A stretch of 64,000 nt of DNA from Bordetella ansorpii (GCF_900078315.1 NZ_FKBS01000014.1:1399847-1463846), one strand, 5' to 3'; shown: positions 9,033-17,168, counted from the stretch's first letter. The notes: generated from the letters alone by a model not told the origin. Numbers and translations are program-made.

Positions 9033-10031
9033 TTACTGGAATCCCGCCACGGCATGCGGCACGTAGGGGGATTCCAATTGGGCGATTTCCTCGTCGCTCA
9101 GCACCAGGGACAGCGAGGCGATCGCGTCGATCAGGTGCTGCGGCTTGGACGCGCCGACGATCGGCGCCGTCACGCCGCGCTTTTGCCGCACCCAGGCCAG
9201 CGCCACCTGCGCGCGGGGCACGCCACGCGCTTCGGCCACTTCACCGACCCGGCCGATGACCGCGCCATCCGCCAGGGCCGTCTGGTCGTACAGCTTGCCG
9301 CCGTAGACGTCCGTCTGCACGCGCGCGGTGATTTCGCCCGCCGGCCGGGTCAGGCGGCCGCGCGCCAGCGGGCTCCACGGGATGACGGCCACGCCTTGGT
9401 CCACGCACAGCGGCAGCATTTCGCGCTCTTCTTCGCGGTACAGCAGGTTCAGGTGGTTCTGCATGCTGGAGAAGGGCGTCCAGCCGTGCTCCCGGGCCAG
9501 GTATTGCGCCTTGGAAAACTGCCACGCATGCATCGACGACGCGCCGATGTAGCGTGCCTTGCCGGCCTTGACGACGTCGTGCAGCGCCTCGAGCGTTTCC
9601 TCGATGGGCGTGCCGTAGTCCCAGCGATGGATCTGATAAAGGTCGACATAGTCGGTGCCCAGCCGGCGCAGGCTGTTGTCGATCTCGGCGAAGATCGCCT
9701 TGCGTGACAGGCCCATGCCGTTGGGACCCGGCCGCATGCGGTTGTACACCTTGGTGGCCAGCACGACCTCCTCGCGCCGGGCGAAATCCTTGATCGCGCG
9801 GCCCACGATTTCCTCGGACGTGCCGTCGGAATAGGTGTTGGCGGTATCCAGGAAATTGATGCCCGCTTCCAGCGCCTGGCGGATCAGCGGACGGCTCTGG
9901 GCCTCGTCCAGCGTCCAGCTGTGCGCGCCGCGGTCGGCCACGCCGTAGGTCATGCATCCCAGGCAAAGCTGCGAGACCTCCAATCCTGTTGAACCGAATT
10001 TCACGTATTTCATGGCCGAGGCGGATGACAT
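9033..10031 (-). CDS. Aldo/keto reductase (YajO/PsrB-like)
   Basis: The 332-aa TIM-barrel NADP(H) oxidoreductase carries the AKR tetrad: Asp and Tyr in NFLDTANTYSDG, Lys in VVLATKVYN, His in DLYQIHRWDYGTP. Cofactor-binding segments follow (VIPWSPLARGRLTRP; APIVGASKPQHLIDAI). The C-terminus is complete. The ATG at 10029-10031 has AGGAG seven bases upstream; the frame stays open for 42 more codons but these run into the operator region. It is divergent from a TetR regulator, with two copies of the same 14-bp palindrome between them, so the reductase is very likely that TetR's target and induced by its substrate or a related aldehyde. The physiological substrate is unknown. Confidence 0.92.
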   Translation of the reverse strand: MSSASAMKYVKFGSTGLEVSQLCLGCMTYGVADRGAHSWTLDEAQSRPLIRQALEAGINFLDTANTYSDGTSEEIVGRAIKDFARREEVVLATKVYNRMRPGPNGMGLSRKAIFAEIDNSLRRLGTDYVDLYQIHRWDYGTPIEETLEALHDVVKAGKARYIGASSMHAWQFSKAQYLAREHGWTPFSSMQNHLNLLYREEEREMLPLCVDQGVAVIPWSPLARGRLTRPAGEITARVQTDVYGGKLYDQTALADGAVIGRVGEVAEARGVPRAQVALAWVRQKRGVTAPIVGASKPQHLIDAIASLSLVLSDEEIAQLESPYVPHAVAGFQ

Positions 10032-10114
10032 CGGAAAACTCCTGTGCAAGGGATAAGCGGGTAGGGGAGCCTTACTGTAGATCAGCGGCGCCGAAGAGGT
10101 GGGTTGACGCGTCG

Positions 10115-10128
10115 AGAATGATCGTTCT
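10115..10128. promoter_or_regulatory. TetR operator candidate 1 (AGAAYGATCRTTCT)
   Basis: The sequence is AGAATGATCGTTCT, a near-perfect 14-bp palindrome. Its reverse complement is exactly the second site at 10147-10160, centred 32 bp away. It lies 84-97 bases upstream of the reductase start on the minus strand, where it could cover the reductase promoter. Confidence 0.75.
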
Positions 10129-10146
10129 ACCATGCGCCGTGTGTTG

Positions 10147-10160
10147 AGAACGATCATTCT
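10147..10160. promoter_or_regulatory. TetR operator candidate 2 (AGAAYGATCRTTCT)
   Basis: The sequence is AGAACGATCATTCT, the exact reverse complement of the site at 10115-10128. It ends 14 bases before the ATG of the TetR gene, a position where binding would block autogenous expression. Confidence 0.75.
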
Positions 10161-10174
10161 CTATTTTGTCGCCT

Positions 10175-10774
10175 ATGACTCCCGACGCCCCTCTCTCCGA
10201 TTCCCGGATCCGCCTGCTGGACGCCACCGAACAACTGGTCTATGCCGACGGCATCCATGCCACGGGCATGGACCGCATCGTCAGGGCATCGGGCGTGGCC
10301 CGCAAGAGCATCTACCGGCATTACGCCAACAAGGACGAACTGGTGGCGGCCGCGCTGCGGCGGCGCGACGAGCGTTGGATGCAGTGGTTCGTCGCTGAAA
10401 CGTCCGGCGCCGCCGAGCCTCGGGATCGCCTGCTATCCATGTTCCCGGCGTTGCAGCGCTGGTTCGAGTCGCCGGGTTTTCATGGCTGCGCCTTCATCAA
10501 TGCCGCGGGTGAAATCGGCGACGCCGATCACCCCATCCGCGCGGTCTCCCGCTTGCACAAGCAGCGGCTGTACGACTACGTGCGCGAGTTGGCGGGCGGC
10601 TGCGTGCTGGCGGATCCCGACGACGTGGCCGGCCAGCTGCTGGTGCTGATCGATGGCGCCATCGCCGTGGCGCTGGTCATGGGCGATCCGTCCGCCGCGG
10701 CCAGCGCGGGCCGCGCGGCGCACACGCTGCTGGCGTCGGCTACGCCCCGGTCTTCCCAGTGTGCTGTCCCATAG
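10175..10774 (+). CDS. TetR family transcriptional regulator
   Basis: The 199-aa protein has an N-terminal TetR helix-turn-helix: [29 protein letters not shown] followed by [18 protein letters not shown] (about residues 10-55). The C-terminal ligand/dimer domain includes [13 protein letters not shown], a motif of the TetR_C group that follows AcuR/YcdC-like regulators. The ATG at 10175 is chosen; an in-frame TTG nine bases earlier lies almost on the operator. No Shine-Dalgarno is visible, so the transcript may be nearly leaderless. The divergent aldo/keto reductase and twin palindromes indicate control of that gene and itself. Inducer unknown. Confidence 0.9.
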   Translation: MTPDAPLSDSRIRLLDATEQLVYADGIHATGMDRIVRASGVARKSIYRHYANKDELVAAALRRRDERWMQWFVAETSGAAEPRDRLLSMFPALQRWFESPGFHGCAFINAAGEIGDADHPIRAVSRLHKQRLYDYVRELAGGCVLADPDDVAGQLLVLIDGAIAVALVMGDPSAAASAGRAAHTLLASATPRSSQCAVP

Positions 10775-10818
10775 ATACCCCGACGTCTCTTTACGCTGTT
10801 CTCCCCAAGGAGCAAACC

Positions 10819-11298
10819 ATGTCGACCCCGGCTGAAACCCGCCCGCCCGTGCCCCCGTTCACGCGAGAAACCGCCATCCAGAAGGTCCGCCTGGCCGAAG
10901 ACGGCTGGAACAGCCGCGATGCCGCCAAGGTGGCGCTGGCCTACAGCCTGGATACCCGCTGGCGCAATCGCGCCGAGTTCGTGCACAACCGCGACGAAGC
11001 GCGCGCGTTTCTCGAGCGCAAGTGGGCGAAGGAGCTGGACTACCGCCTGATCAAGGAGTTGTGGGCATTCACCGAAAACCGCATCGCCGTGCGTTACGCC
11101 TATGAGTGGCGCGACGACTCGGGAAACTGGTTCCGTTCGTACGGCAACGAGAACTGGGCGTTCGGTCCGGATGGCCTGATGGTGAATCGCTACGCCAGCA
11201 TCAACGACAAACCCATCGCCGAATCCGAGCGCAAATTCCGCTGGCCGCTGGGACGCCGGCCTGACGATCATCCCGGGCTTTCCGAACTGGGACTGTAG
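10819..11298 (+). CDS. DUF1348 / NTF2-like family protein
   Basis: The 159-aa protein belongs to the small SnoaL/NTF2-fold DUF1348 group: [18 protein letters not shown], then [36 protein letters not shown], and [20 protein letters not shown] with the closing [19 protein letters not shown]. The family often sits beside oxidoreductases and TetR regulators, but its activity is not established. AAGGAG seven bases before the ATG at 10819 fixes the start. It follows the TetR gene by 44 bases and may be cotranscribed, in which case it would be part of the same inducible response as the reductase (inference). Confidence 0.85.
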   Translation: MSTPAETRPPVPPFTRETAIQKVRLAEDGWNSRDAAKVALAYSLDTRWRNRAEFVHNRDEARAFLERKWAKELDYRLIKELWAFTENRIAVRYAYEWRDDSGNWFRSYGNENWAFGPDGLMVNRYASINDKPIAESERKFRWPLGRRPDDHPGLSELGL

Positions 11299-11535
11299 GA
11301 TCCCGAGGCGGCGCAAGGAAGGTGGCAGGCGCAGGACGTCAGCGCAATGAACCGACCGACCTGCCGGCCGAAGCTTCGCGGTTCTGGTCGGCATGGACCT
11401 TCGTCGGCCTCTGCCGCGCGCGCGGCGGGGGTTCTTTCTTGTGAATTTGCTTTTTGATTCAGGGGTTGCGGCTGGTTGCCTGTTCGGCCGGCACGCGCCT
11501 TGCGGCCTTGCGCGGGCTTCGGTATCTTCCCCCGC

Positions 11536-12522
11536 ATGATTCCCGATCCGCAGGGCACCGCTCGGGGCACGGCCCCGCTCACCGGCCAGGAGCCGTTCTT
11601 CATCGTCTGGAACCAGGGTTCGGGCCGCAACGATGCCGAACTCGTGCGCTCGACCATCCAGAGGGTGCTGGACGAGGCTGGCCGCACCTACGAGCTGATT
11701 GCCGTCGATGACGGCAGCAAGCTGCCGGACATCGCGCGCCGCGCGGTTGAGGCCGCGCGCGCCAGGAATGGCATCGTCGTGGCCTGCGGGGGCGACGGCA
11801 CCCTGAATGCCGTGGCGCGTGCCGTGCTGGGCAGCGGCGTGCCGTTCGGCATCCTGCCCCAGGGCACGTTCAATTACTTCGGCCGCGCCTACGGCATTCC
11901 GCAGGACACCGAGATCGCCACGCGCGGCCTGGTCGGCGCGCATCTCGAACCCGTGCAGGTCGGCCTGCTCAACGGGCAGGCCTTCCTGGTCAATGCCAGC
12001 CTGGGCCTGTATCCGCAATTGCTCGAAGACCGCGAGGCCTACAAGCAGCGTTATGGCCGCAGCCGCCTGGTGGCGCTGTGGTCCGCCATCGTCACGCTGT
12101 TGCGCGGCGGACATCGCCGGCTGGCCCTGCACCTGGACAGCGGCGAGGTGCAGCGTGTGATCCGCACGCCCTCGCTGGTGGTGGGCAACAATGCGCTGCA
12201 ATTGCGGCAGATAGGCATCCCGCAGGCCGAGGCGCTCGAACGCGGCAAGCTGATGGCCATGACTGCCAAGCCGGTGGGATCGCTCGCCCTGTACGGCCTG
12301 CTGCTGCGCGGACTGCTCAGCCGCCTGGGAGAAGCCGAGAACGTCATCAGCTTTCCCTTCGAAAGCATGACCGTGCGGCTGGGCAAGCGGCGCCGCCGCG
12401 ACATCAAGGTCGCCATGGACGGCGAGATCTGCTGGATGCGCGCGCCCCTGGAATTCCGCGTCTCGCCCGAGCCGCTGATGATGCTTGTGCCTGCGGAGGA
12501 GCATCGGGTGGAAGTCGCATGA
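11536..12522 (+). CDS. Diacylglycerol kinase catalytic-domain lipid kinase
   Basis: The 328-aa protein is a DAGK_cat/YegS-type lipid kinase. Motifs are FFIVWNQGSGRND (nucleotide loop), VVACGGDGTLNAVA (GGDGT catalytic signature), PFGILPQGTFNYFGR, and C-terminal VAMDGE (conserved Asp/Glu). Such enzymes phosphorylate diacylglycerol, sphingosine-like lipids or phosphatidylglycerol at the membrane. The ATG at 11536 lies where similarity begins; an upstream in-frame ATG at 11476 adds an Arg/Pro-rich stretch that looks noncoding. Its stop overlaps the next gene (ATGA), and the operon continues with a metallophosphoesterase and a PAP2 phosphatase, suggesting a phospholipid-remodelling unit with opposing kinase and phosphatase. 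The exact lipid is unknown. Confidence 0.88.
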   Translation: MIPDPQGTARGTAPLTGQEPFFIVWNQGSGRNDAELVRSTIQRVLDEAGRTYELIAVDDGSKLPDIARRAVEAARARNGIVVACGGDGTLNAVARAVLGSGVPFGILPQGTFNYFGRAYGIPQDTEIATRGLVGAHLEPVQVGLLNGQAFLVNASLGLYPQLLEDREAYKQRYGRSRLVALWSAIVTLLRGGHRRLALHLDSGEVQRVIRTPSLVVGNNALQLRQIGIPQAEALERGKLMAMTAKPVGSLALYGLLLRGLLSRLGEAENVISFPFESMTVRLGKRRRRDIKVAMDGEICWMRAPLEFRVSPEPLMMLVPAEEHRVEVA

Positions 12523-13316
12523 CGGTAGTCCTGCACATTACCGACACGCATTTCGGCACGGAGGTGCCGGCGGTGGTGCAGGCCCTGTTGGCGCTTGCCG
12601 CGGGGCAGAAACCCGATCTCGTCCTGCTGAGCGGCGACATCACGCAGCGCGCGCGCCGCGACCAGTTCGCCGCGGCGCGCCGCTTCATCGAGGCGCTGCA
12701 GTTGCCGGTGCTGGCCGTGCCGGGCAACCACGACATCCCCCTGTACAACGTGGTGGCCCGCCTGCTGAACCCCTATGGCAACTATCGCAGTGCCCTGGGC
12801 GCGGTGCTGGAGCCTTCCTACGAAGACGAGCGCCTTCTGGTCCTGGGCGTGAACAGCACCCGGCCGCGCCGCCACAAGGATGGCGAAGTGTCGCCTGCGC
12901 AGGTGCAGCGCGTGGCGCAGCGGCTGCGTGCCGGCCAGCCGCAGCAATTGAAGCTGGTGATGCTGCATCACCCTGTTCGCGCCATCGAACCCACCGACGT
13001 GGCCAATCTGCTGATCGGCCGCGAACTGGCCGTGCCGCAATGGGTGGACGCCGGGGTAGACCTGATTCTTGGCGGCCACATCCATTTACCGTATGTGGTG
13101 CCCGTGCTGGGTTCCGCGGGCGAGGCGGGGCGTCGCGCCTGGGCTGTGCAGGCCGGCACGGCCGTGTCGCATCGGGTGCGCGGCAGCGTGCCGAATTCGG
13201 TCAATCTGATTCGCCACGAATTCCTGGATGGTGTCTTGCGCTGCGAGCTCGAACGCTGGGATTTCCACGCGGAGCAGGGCGCCTTCGCCTGCATCCACGC
13301 CACGCCGCTGGGGTGA
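12519..13316 (+). CDS. Metallophosphoesterase (calcineurin-like, Icc/CpdA-like)
   Basis: The 265-aa protein has the full dinuclear-metal phosphoesterase set: HITDTHFG (DxH), LVLLSGDITQRA (GDxT), VLAVPGNHDIP (GNHD), KLVMLHHPVR (H), and LILGGHIHLPY (GHxH). Overall form resembles cAMP phosphodiesterase CpdA/Icc and phospholipid-type esterases. The start codon overlaps the kinase stop by four bases, so translation is coupled. Lying between a lipid kinase and a PAP2 phosphatase, it may act on a phospholipid or glycerophosphodiester rather than cAMP; this is inference from neighbours only. Confidence 0.9.
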   Translation: MTVVLHITDTHFGTEVPAVVQALLALAAGQKPDLVLLSGDITQRARRDQFAAARRFIEALQLPVLAVPGNHDIPLYNVVARLLNPYGNYRSALGAVLEPSYEDERLLVLGVNSTRPRRHKDGEVSPAQVQRVAQRLRAGQPQQLKLVMLHHPVRAIEPTDVANLLIGRELAVPQWVDAGVDLILGGHIHLPYVVPVLGSAGEAGRRAWAVQAGTAVSHRVRGSVPNSVNLIRHEFLDGVLRCELERWDFHAEQGAFACIHATPLG

Positions 13317-13323
13317 TCGCGCC

Positions 13324-14076
13324 ATGGACCCGATAGCCGCCTGGGTCGCGGATCACGCGCTGATGCTGTTCCTGACGCTGCCGGCCTTGTCCGCGGCCGC
13401 CGCGCTGGCCATCTGGCGCCTGGCGGGGACCCTGCCGGCGGGACGCCGCCGCATTGCGCTTTATGCGGGCCTGGCGTGCGGCATGGCCGTTCTGTTCACG
13501 GGGCTCGCGCTGTCGGTGCACGGGCAGGGCGGCCTGGTGATGTTCGACATGATGCTCGCCCAGCATCTGGGCGCCTCGATGGCGCCACGGATGCTGTGGG
13601 CGTTGTCGTGGTTCACTCATCTGGGGGATCGGAATTTCCTGACGGTGGTGGCGGTGGGAATGACCACGCTGCTGCTGGCGCGCCAGCAATGGCTGCTGGG
13701 CGCTGGATGCGTGGCCGTGACCCTGGGGGGAGGGCTGCTCAACATGTTCCTCAAGAACCACTTCCAGAGAGAGCGCCCTGCCTTCGAGCACGAGTACGCG
13801 GCCGTGTCAGGGTGGAGCTTTCCAAGCGGGCATGCCTCGGCCGCCATGGCCGTCTATGGCATGGCCTGTTATCTCCTGCTGCGTGTGCTGCCCACGTCCT
13901 GGCGGCCCGTCTGCGTGGCGGGCGCCGCGGCGCTGATCATGGGCATCGGCATCAGCCGCGTGCTGCTGCAGGTGCACTACGCCAGCGACGTGGTGGCCGG
14001 GTTCGCGGTCACGGCGCTGTGGCTGGCGCTGTGCGTGGCGGTGCTGGAGCGCCGGATGGGGCCGGCTCGACGCTGA
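13324..14076 (+). CDS. PAP2 family membrane phosphatase
   Basis: This 250-aa integral membrane protein has about six hydrophobic segments and the three phosphatase motifs: KNHFQRERP (KxxxxxxRP variant), SGWSFPSGHASAA (PSGH) and GISRVLLQVHYASDVVAG (SRxxxxxHxxxD). These are the residues of phosphatidate/undecaprenyl-pyrophosphate phosphatases. It starts seven bases after the metallophosphoesterase stop, at the ATG at 13324, and closes the lipid kinase-phosphoesterase-phosphatase operon. It could dephosphorylate the kinase product or recycle undecaprenyl pyrophosphate (BacA/PgpB-like); sequence alone does not say which. Confidence 0.92.
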   Translation: MDPIAAWVADHALMLFLTLPALSAAAALAIWRLAGTLPAGRRRIALYAGLACGMAVLFTGLALSVHGQGGLVMFDMMLAQHLGASMAPRMLWALSWFTHLGDRNFLTVVAVGMTTLLLARQQWLLGAGCVAVTLGGGLLNMFLKNHFQRERPAFEHEYAAVSGWSFPSGHASAAMAVYGMACYLLLRVLPTSWRPVCVAGAAALIMGIGISRVLLQVHYASDVVAGFAVTALWLALCVAVLERRMGPARR

Positions 14077-14130
14077 TCCCCGCATGCCGCCCCTGTCGGG
14101 CGATATCGTCCCGCTCCGCGCGGGCGAGGG

Positions 14131-14568
14131 TCAGGCTTTCGGCACCGACCACGTGCTGACCACGTGCGCCACGGGGTCGCCGCCCTGTTCCGGATACAGC
14201 ATCGCTTCTCCCGCGGTCAGCCGGCCCGTCTTGAACAGGCGGGCCTCGGCATGCACCGCGCCGGGCGGGCTCTTGCGCAGGAAATTCACGGTGAGGCTGG
14301 CGGTGACGGCTTCGGGTTGCCCGGTGGCCCCCACCACGGCGGCGTACAGGGCCAGGTCGGCCAGGCCCATCAGCATGGGCCCCGCGACGATGCCGCCCAG
14401 GCGCTGATGGCCATCGCTGGCGGGCAGCACGGCATGGGCGGTGCCGTGGCCGATGTCGACGATGTCGATGCCCAGCACTTGTGCAAACGGGTGCTGCTCT
14501 CGCAGCAGGCGTTGGAAGTCGGCGACGCTGATGCGGGCGGCGGGCTGGGGGGAAGCGGGGCTGTTCAT
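14131..14568 (-). CDS. PaaI-type hotdog thioesterase
   Basis: The 145-aa hotdog-fold protein matches the PaaI/YigI thioesterase family: HPFAQVLGIDIVDIGHGTAHAVLPASD, the catalytic-loop region HQRLGGIVAGPMLMGLADLA, and the substrate strand AVTASLTVNFLRKSPPGAVHAEARL. The usual HxGG...A/D helix is present as LGGIVAGPMLMGLAD, with Asp as likely base. It would hydrolyse acyl- or phenylacetyl-CoA-type esters. Its ATG (14566-14568) overlaps the TetR stop by four bases, so it is the second gene of a regulator-enzyme operon and probably controlled by that TetR through the palindrome at 15212-15226. Confidence 0.88.
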   Translation of the reverse strand: MNSPASPQPAARISVADFQRLLREQHPFAQVLGIDIVDIGHGTAHAVLPASDGHQRLGGIVAGPMLMGLADLALYAAVVGATGQPEAVTASLTVNFLRKSPPGAVHAEARLFKTGRLTAGEAMLYPEQGGDPVAHVVSTWSVPKA

Positions 14569-15176
14569 GGCTGGCGTTGCTCCAGGGTGTCGCAGAATCG
14601 GTCCAGCAGAGGCTGGGCTTGTTGGTTCAACGATTTGAGCCGCCGCGTGTGGAACAGCAGCAAGAGGCCCATCAGATAGGTGAAGACGTTCATCTGCTCC
14701 AGCCGTGCGGCGGACGCGTGCATCGCGCCTTGCGTGGCCAGGCCGCTGCCCAGTTCGTCCACGCAAGCCGCAAGCCGGCCATTCAGATCCTCGTCCGTCT
14801 CCCGGCCCAGGCCGTGGGGCCCCATGCCCTGGAACAGATACATGCCCAGCGAGAACTCGGTCTGGCGCTGTGCGTAATAGTCGAAAAAGGCCTGGATCAC
14901 GTGCCGGGGGCGGGTGGCGGCCTGCCTCTCTTGCGCCAGGTGGCGCCGCAGCCGGTCGAGCGAATCGCGCAGCAGGGCCGCGTAGATTTCCTCCTTGCCC
15001 GTGAAGCAGGGATAGATGGCGCCGGTGGTGCAGCCGGCCTCCTTGGCGATGGCGCGCATGGTGGCGGCGGGCAGCCCATCGCGGGCGAACACCCGTTGGG
15101 CGGCCTCCAGGATGGCCTGGCGGCGCGGGGCCATCATCGGTGGGGCGGTGACGGAACGAGAGGGTAAATCCGGCAT
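14565..15176 (-). CDS. TetR family transcriptional regulator
   Basis: This 203-aa repressor-type protein has the TetR helix-turn-helix at about residues 17-63: RQAILEAAQRVFARDG, ATMRAIAKEAGCTTGAIYPCFTGKEEIYAALL. The C-terminal domain is helical, with FSLGMYLFQGMGPHGLGRE. The canonical YxxF of TetR helix 3 appears as YPCFTGK. It is followed without a gap by a PaaI-type thioesterase. A 7-1-7 palindrome lies 36-50 bases upstream, a typical autoregulatory position. The ligand is probably an acyl-CoA or an aromatic acid derivative, judging only from the neighbour. Confidence 0.9.
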   Translation of the reverse strand: MPDLPSRSVTAPPMMAPRRQAILEAAQRVFARDGLPAATMRAIAKEAGCTTGAIYPCFTGKEEIYAALLRDSLDRLRRHLAQERQAATRPRHVIQAFFDYYAQRQTEFSLGMYLFQGMGPHGLGRETDEDLNGRLAACVDELGSGLATQGAMHASAARLEQMNVFTYLMGLLLLFHTRRLKSLNQQAQPLLDRFCDTLEQRQP

Positions 15177-15211
15177 GGAAGTGGAGGCGAGCGGGCAGGA
15201 TGCCCTGGCTT

Positions 15212-15226
15212 GATAACAATGTTATC
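15212..15226. promoter_or_regulatory. Operator candidate for the TetR/thioesterase operon
   Basis: GATAACA-A-TGTTATC is a perfect 7-bp inverted repeat around one base, AT-rich within GC-rich DNA. It lies 36-50 bases upstream of the TetR start (15176) on the minus strand, matching the size and position of many TetR operators. Confidence 0.7.
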
Positions 15227-15388
15227 CGAACGGAGAGCCCAGTGGCAGCTCGTTCGCCACGCCATAAGCTAATGAGGGTTTTCCCTAGAAAAACAGAGAC
15301 ATGGCGCAGCTTCCTCGGGCAGTATCTGCTCACCTTCGAGGCGTGTGTTGCAGGTTTCCAACAGGAGTACCGGAAAGCACGGGTTTTC

Positions 15389-15410
15389 GGACTGGCAACG
15401 TAGCCAGTCC
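15389..15410 (+). other. Hairpin in porin upstream region, terminator- or attenuator-like
   Basis: GGACTGGC-AACGTA-GCCAGTCC forms a perfect 8-bp stem with a six-base loop. Five T residues follow six bases later (15417-15420 region). It ends about 100 bases before the porin ATG, so it may be a leader-RNA structure, an attenuator, or the end of a small RNA. Confidence 0.5.
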
Positions 15411-15512
15411 TGCCGATTTTTGATGCAATAGCGACAACTTCCCTTCGCGGAGTTAGGGGGGCGGCAAGTTAGATCGCTGCTCTTGTCACTCAAATCAACG
15501 GAGATTTCTTCA

Positions 15513-16601
15513 ATGAAAAAGACTCTGCTCGCAGCCGCCCTGCTCGCCGGCTTCGCTGGCATTGCCCAGGCTGAAACCTCGGTGACGCTGTACGGCATCA
15601 TCGACACCGGTATCGGCTACAACAAGCTGAAGGCTGATGGCTACGACCACAGCCGCATCGGCATGATCAACGGCGTGAAGAACGGTTCGCGTTGGGGCCT
15701 GCGCGGTAACGAGGATCTGGGCGGCGGACTGCGCGCGGTCTTCCAACTGGAATCGGGTTTTGACTCGAGCACCGGTTCGTCGGCGCAAGGCGGCCGCCTG
15801 TTCGGTCGTCAAGCCACCGTCGGTCTGGCCAGCAACAGCTGGGGCCAACTGGACTTCGGCCGTCAAACCAACATCTCGTCGAAGTACTTCGGTTCGATCG
15901 ATCCGTTCGGCGCTGGTTTCGCCCAGGCCAACATCGGTATGGCCCTGAGCGCTGCCAACACCGTCCGCTACGACAACATGGTCCTGTATCAGACCCCGTC
16001 GTTCGGCGGTTTCCAGATGGGCGTTGGCTACTCCTTCGCTCGTGATGGTTCGGGCAACTTCGAAACGGCCGACAACGTCCGTGCGCTGACCGCTGGTGTC
16101 CGCTACGCCAACGGCCCGCTGAACATCGCCCTGACGTTCGACCAGCTGAAGCAAGTTCACGCTCTGGACGAAGAAGCCACGCCGCGTATGTATGCCGTCG
16201 GCGCTTCGTACGACTTCGAAGTCGTGAAGCTGGCTCTGGCCTTCGCGCGTACCGAAGACGGCTGGTTCGGTGGCCAAGGCCCCGGCGTTGCCGATTCGTC
16301 CGCCTTCAACCTGCCCTCGTACCAGTTCGCCGACGGCTTCCGCGCCAATTCGTACATGGCCGGCCTGACCGCCCCCATCGGCGGCGCGACGAGCCTGTTC
16401 GGTTCGTGGCAAATGATCGATCCCAAGAACGATCTGCTGACCGGCGGCGACGAAACCAACAACATCTTCAGCGTGGGCGCAACCTACGACCTGTCGAAGC
16501 GCACCAACCTGTACGCCTACGGTTCGTACTCGAAGAACGCCCTGTTCTTCGAAGACGCCAAGAGCACCTCGGTCGGCGTCGGCCTGCAACACCGCTTCTA
16601 A
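15513..16601 (+). CDS. Major outer-membrane porin, Gram-negative (Bordetella type)
   Basis: The 362-aa precursor has a cleavable signal (MKKTLLAAALLAGFAGIAQA, cut before ETS) and the general-porin start TSVTLYGIIDTGIGYN. Typical segments follow: NGSRWGLRGNEDLGGGLRAVFQLESGF, GRLFGRQATVGL, FGRQTNISSKYFGSIDPFGAGF, and a C-terminal strand ending in aromatic Phe (GVGLQHRF), as needed for Bam recognition. It closely resembles the Bordetella pertussis major porin as I recall it. It forms trimeric beta-barrels for small hydrophilic solutes and anions. CGGAGA lies nine bases before the ATG at 15513. Codon use is strongly biased (many GGT, CGT, TCG), consistent with high expression. A strong terminator follows, separating it from nuoA. 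Confidence 0.96.
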   Translation: MKKTLLAAALLAGFAGIAQAETSVTLYGIIDTGIGYNKLKADGYDHSRIGMINGVKNGSRWGLRGNEDLGGGLRAVFQLESGFDSSTGSSAQGGRLFGRQATVGLASNSWGQLDFGRQTNISSKYFGSIDPFGAGFAQANIGMALSAANTVRYDNMVLYQTPSFGGFQMGVGYSFARDGSGNFETADNVRALTAGVRYANGPLNIALTFDQLKQVHALDEEATPRMYAVGASYDFEVVKLALAFARTEDGWFGGQGPGVADSSAFNLPSYQFADGFRANSYMAGLTAPIGGATSLFGSWQMIDPKNDLLTGGDETNNIFSVGATYDLSKRTNLYAYGSYSKNALFFEDAKSTSVGVGLQHRF

Positions 16602-16683
16602 TCGCGCATGGGAAGAGGGTGACCTCTTCCGCTGCCCGATTCGCAGGCATTCATCGGCTTCGGCCGGTGAATTTCCTGCGTGC

Positions 16684-16714
16684 AAAAAAAAGCCACCTTC
16701 GGGTGGCTTTTTTC
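16684..16714 (+). terminator. Rho-independent terminator of the porin gene
   Basis: AAAAGCCACC-TTCG-GGTGGCTTTTTT: a 7-bp stem extended by A-T pairs, a stable UUCG tetraloop, and a run of six T. It lies about 80 bases after the porin stop. Confidence 0.93.
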
Positions 16715-16741
16715 ATCTACGGAATAGTCTGTTCAGGTAAG

Positions 16742-16778
16742 CGCCTTAAGGCGTGAGTAACCAGTTGAATGCTACAAT
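16742..16778 (+). promoter_or_regulatory. Candidate nuo promoter with 12-bp palindrome
   Basis: TACAAT at 16773-16778 is a good -10 element 31 bases before the nuoA ATG. A perfect palindrome CGCCTTAAGGCG at 16742-16753 overlaps where the -35 box would be; no clear -35 match is present. It could be a regulator site; the regulator is unknown. Confidence 0.5.
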
Positions 16779-16808
16779 CTGAAGGTTTGCGCATTTGACG
16801 GACGCATC

Positions 16809-17168
16809 ATGAACCTGCAACAGTACTTCCCCGTCCTGCTGTTTATCGTAGTGGCAACCCTGATCGGGTTTGCCCTGTTGACGGCGGGTTCTCTGCTAGG
16901 GCCGCGGCGTCCGTACGCCGAAAAGCTCTCGCCCTACGAGTGCGGCTTCGAGGCTTTCGAAGACGCCCGCATGAAGTTCGATGTGCGCTATTACCTGGTC
17001 GCCATCCTCTTCATCCTCTTCGACCTGGAAATCGCGTTCTTGTTCCCGTGGGCCATCGCCCAGGGCACGGTCGGCCTCGTCGGGTTCTGGACTGTCATGG
17101 TCTTCCTGACCGTGCTGACGGTGGGCTTCATCTACGAATGGAAAAAGGGCGCGCTCGACTGGGAGTAA
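16809..17168 (+). CDS. nuoA: NADH-quinone oxidoreductase subunit A
   Basis: This 119-aa subunit of proton-pumping complex I sits in the membrane arm near the quinone site. It has three membrane helices (about 6-28, 62-85, 90-110) and the conserved loop [35 protein letters not shown] with its Cys; [12 protein letters not shown] is the family hallmark. Length matches bacterial NuoA. It is the first gene of the 14-gene nuo operon and has its own promoter region after the porin terminator. Confidence 0.98.
   Translation: MNLQQYFPVLLFIVVATLIGFALLTAGSLLGPRRPYAEKLSPYECGFEAFEDARMKFDVRYYLVAILFILFDLEIAFLFPWAIAQGTVGLVGFWTVMVFLTVLTVGFIYEWKKGALDWE

Larger units (their letters stand above)
15177..15512. 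other. 336-base divergent intergenic region (TetR operon / porin)
   Basis: No gene was found. It holds the TetR palindrome near 15219, an 8-bp perfect hairpin at 15389-15410 followed by a short T-run, and the porin ribosome site (CGGAGA at about 15499-15504). The porin promoter must lie here; I could not assign a convincing -35/-10 pair. Confidence 0.6.
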
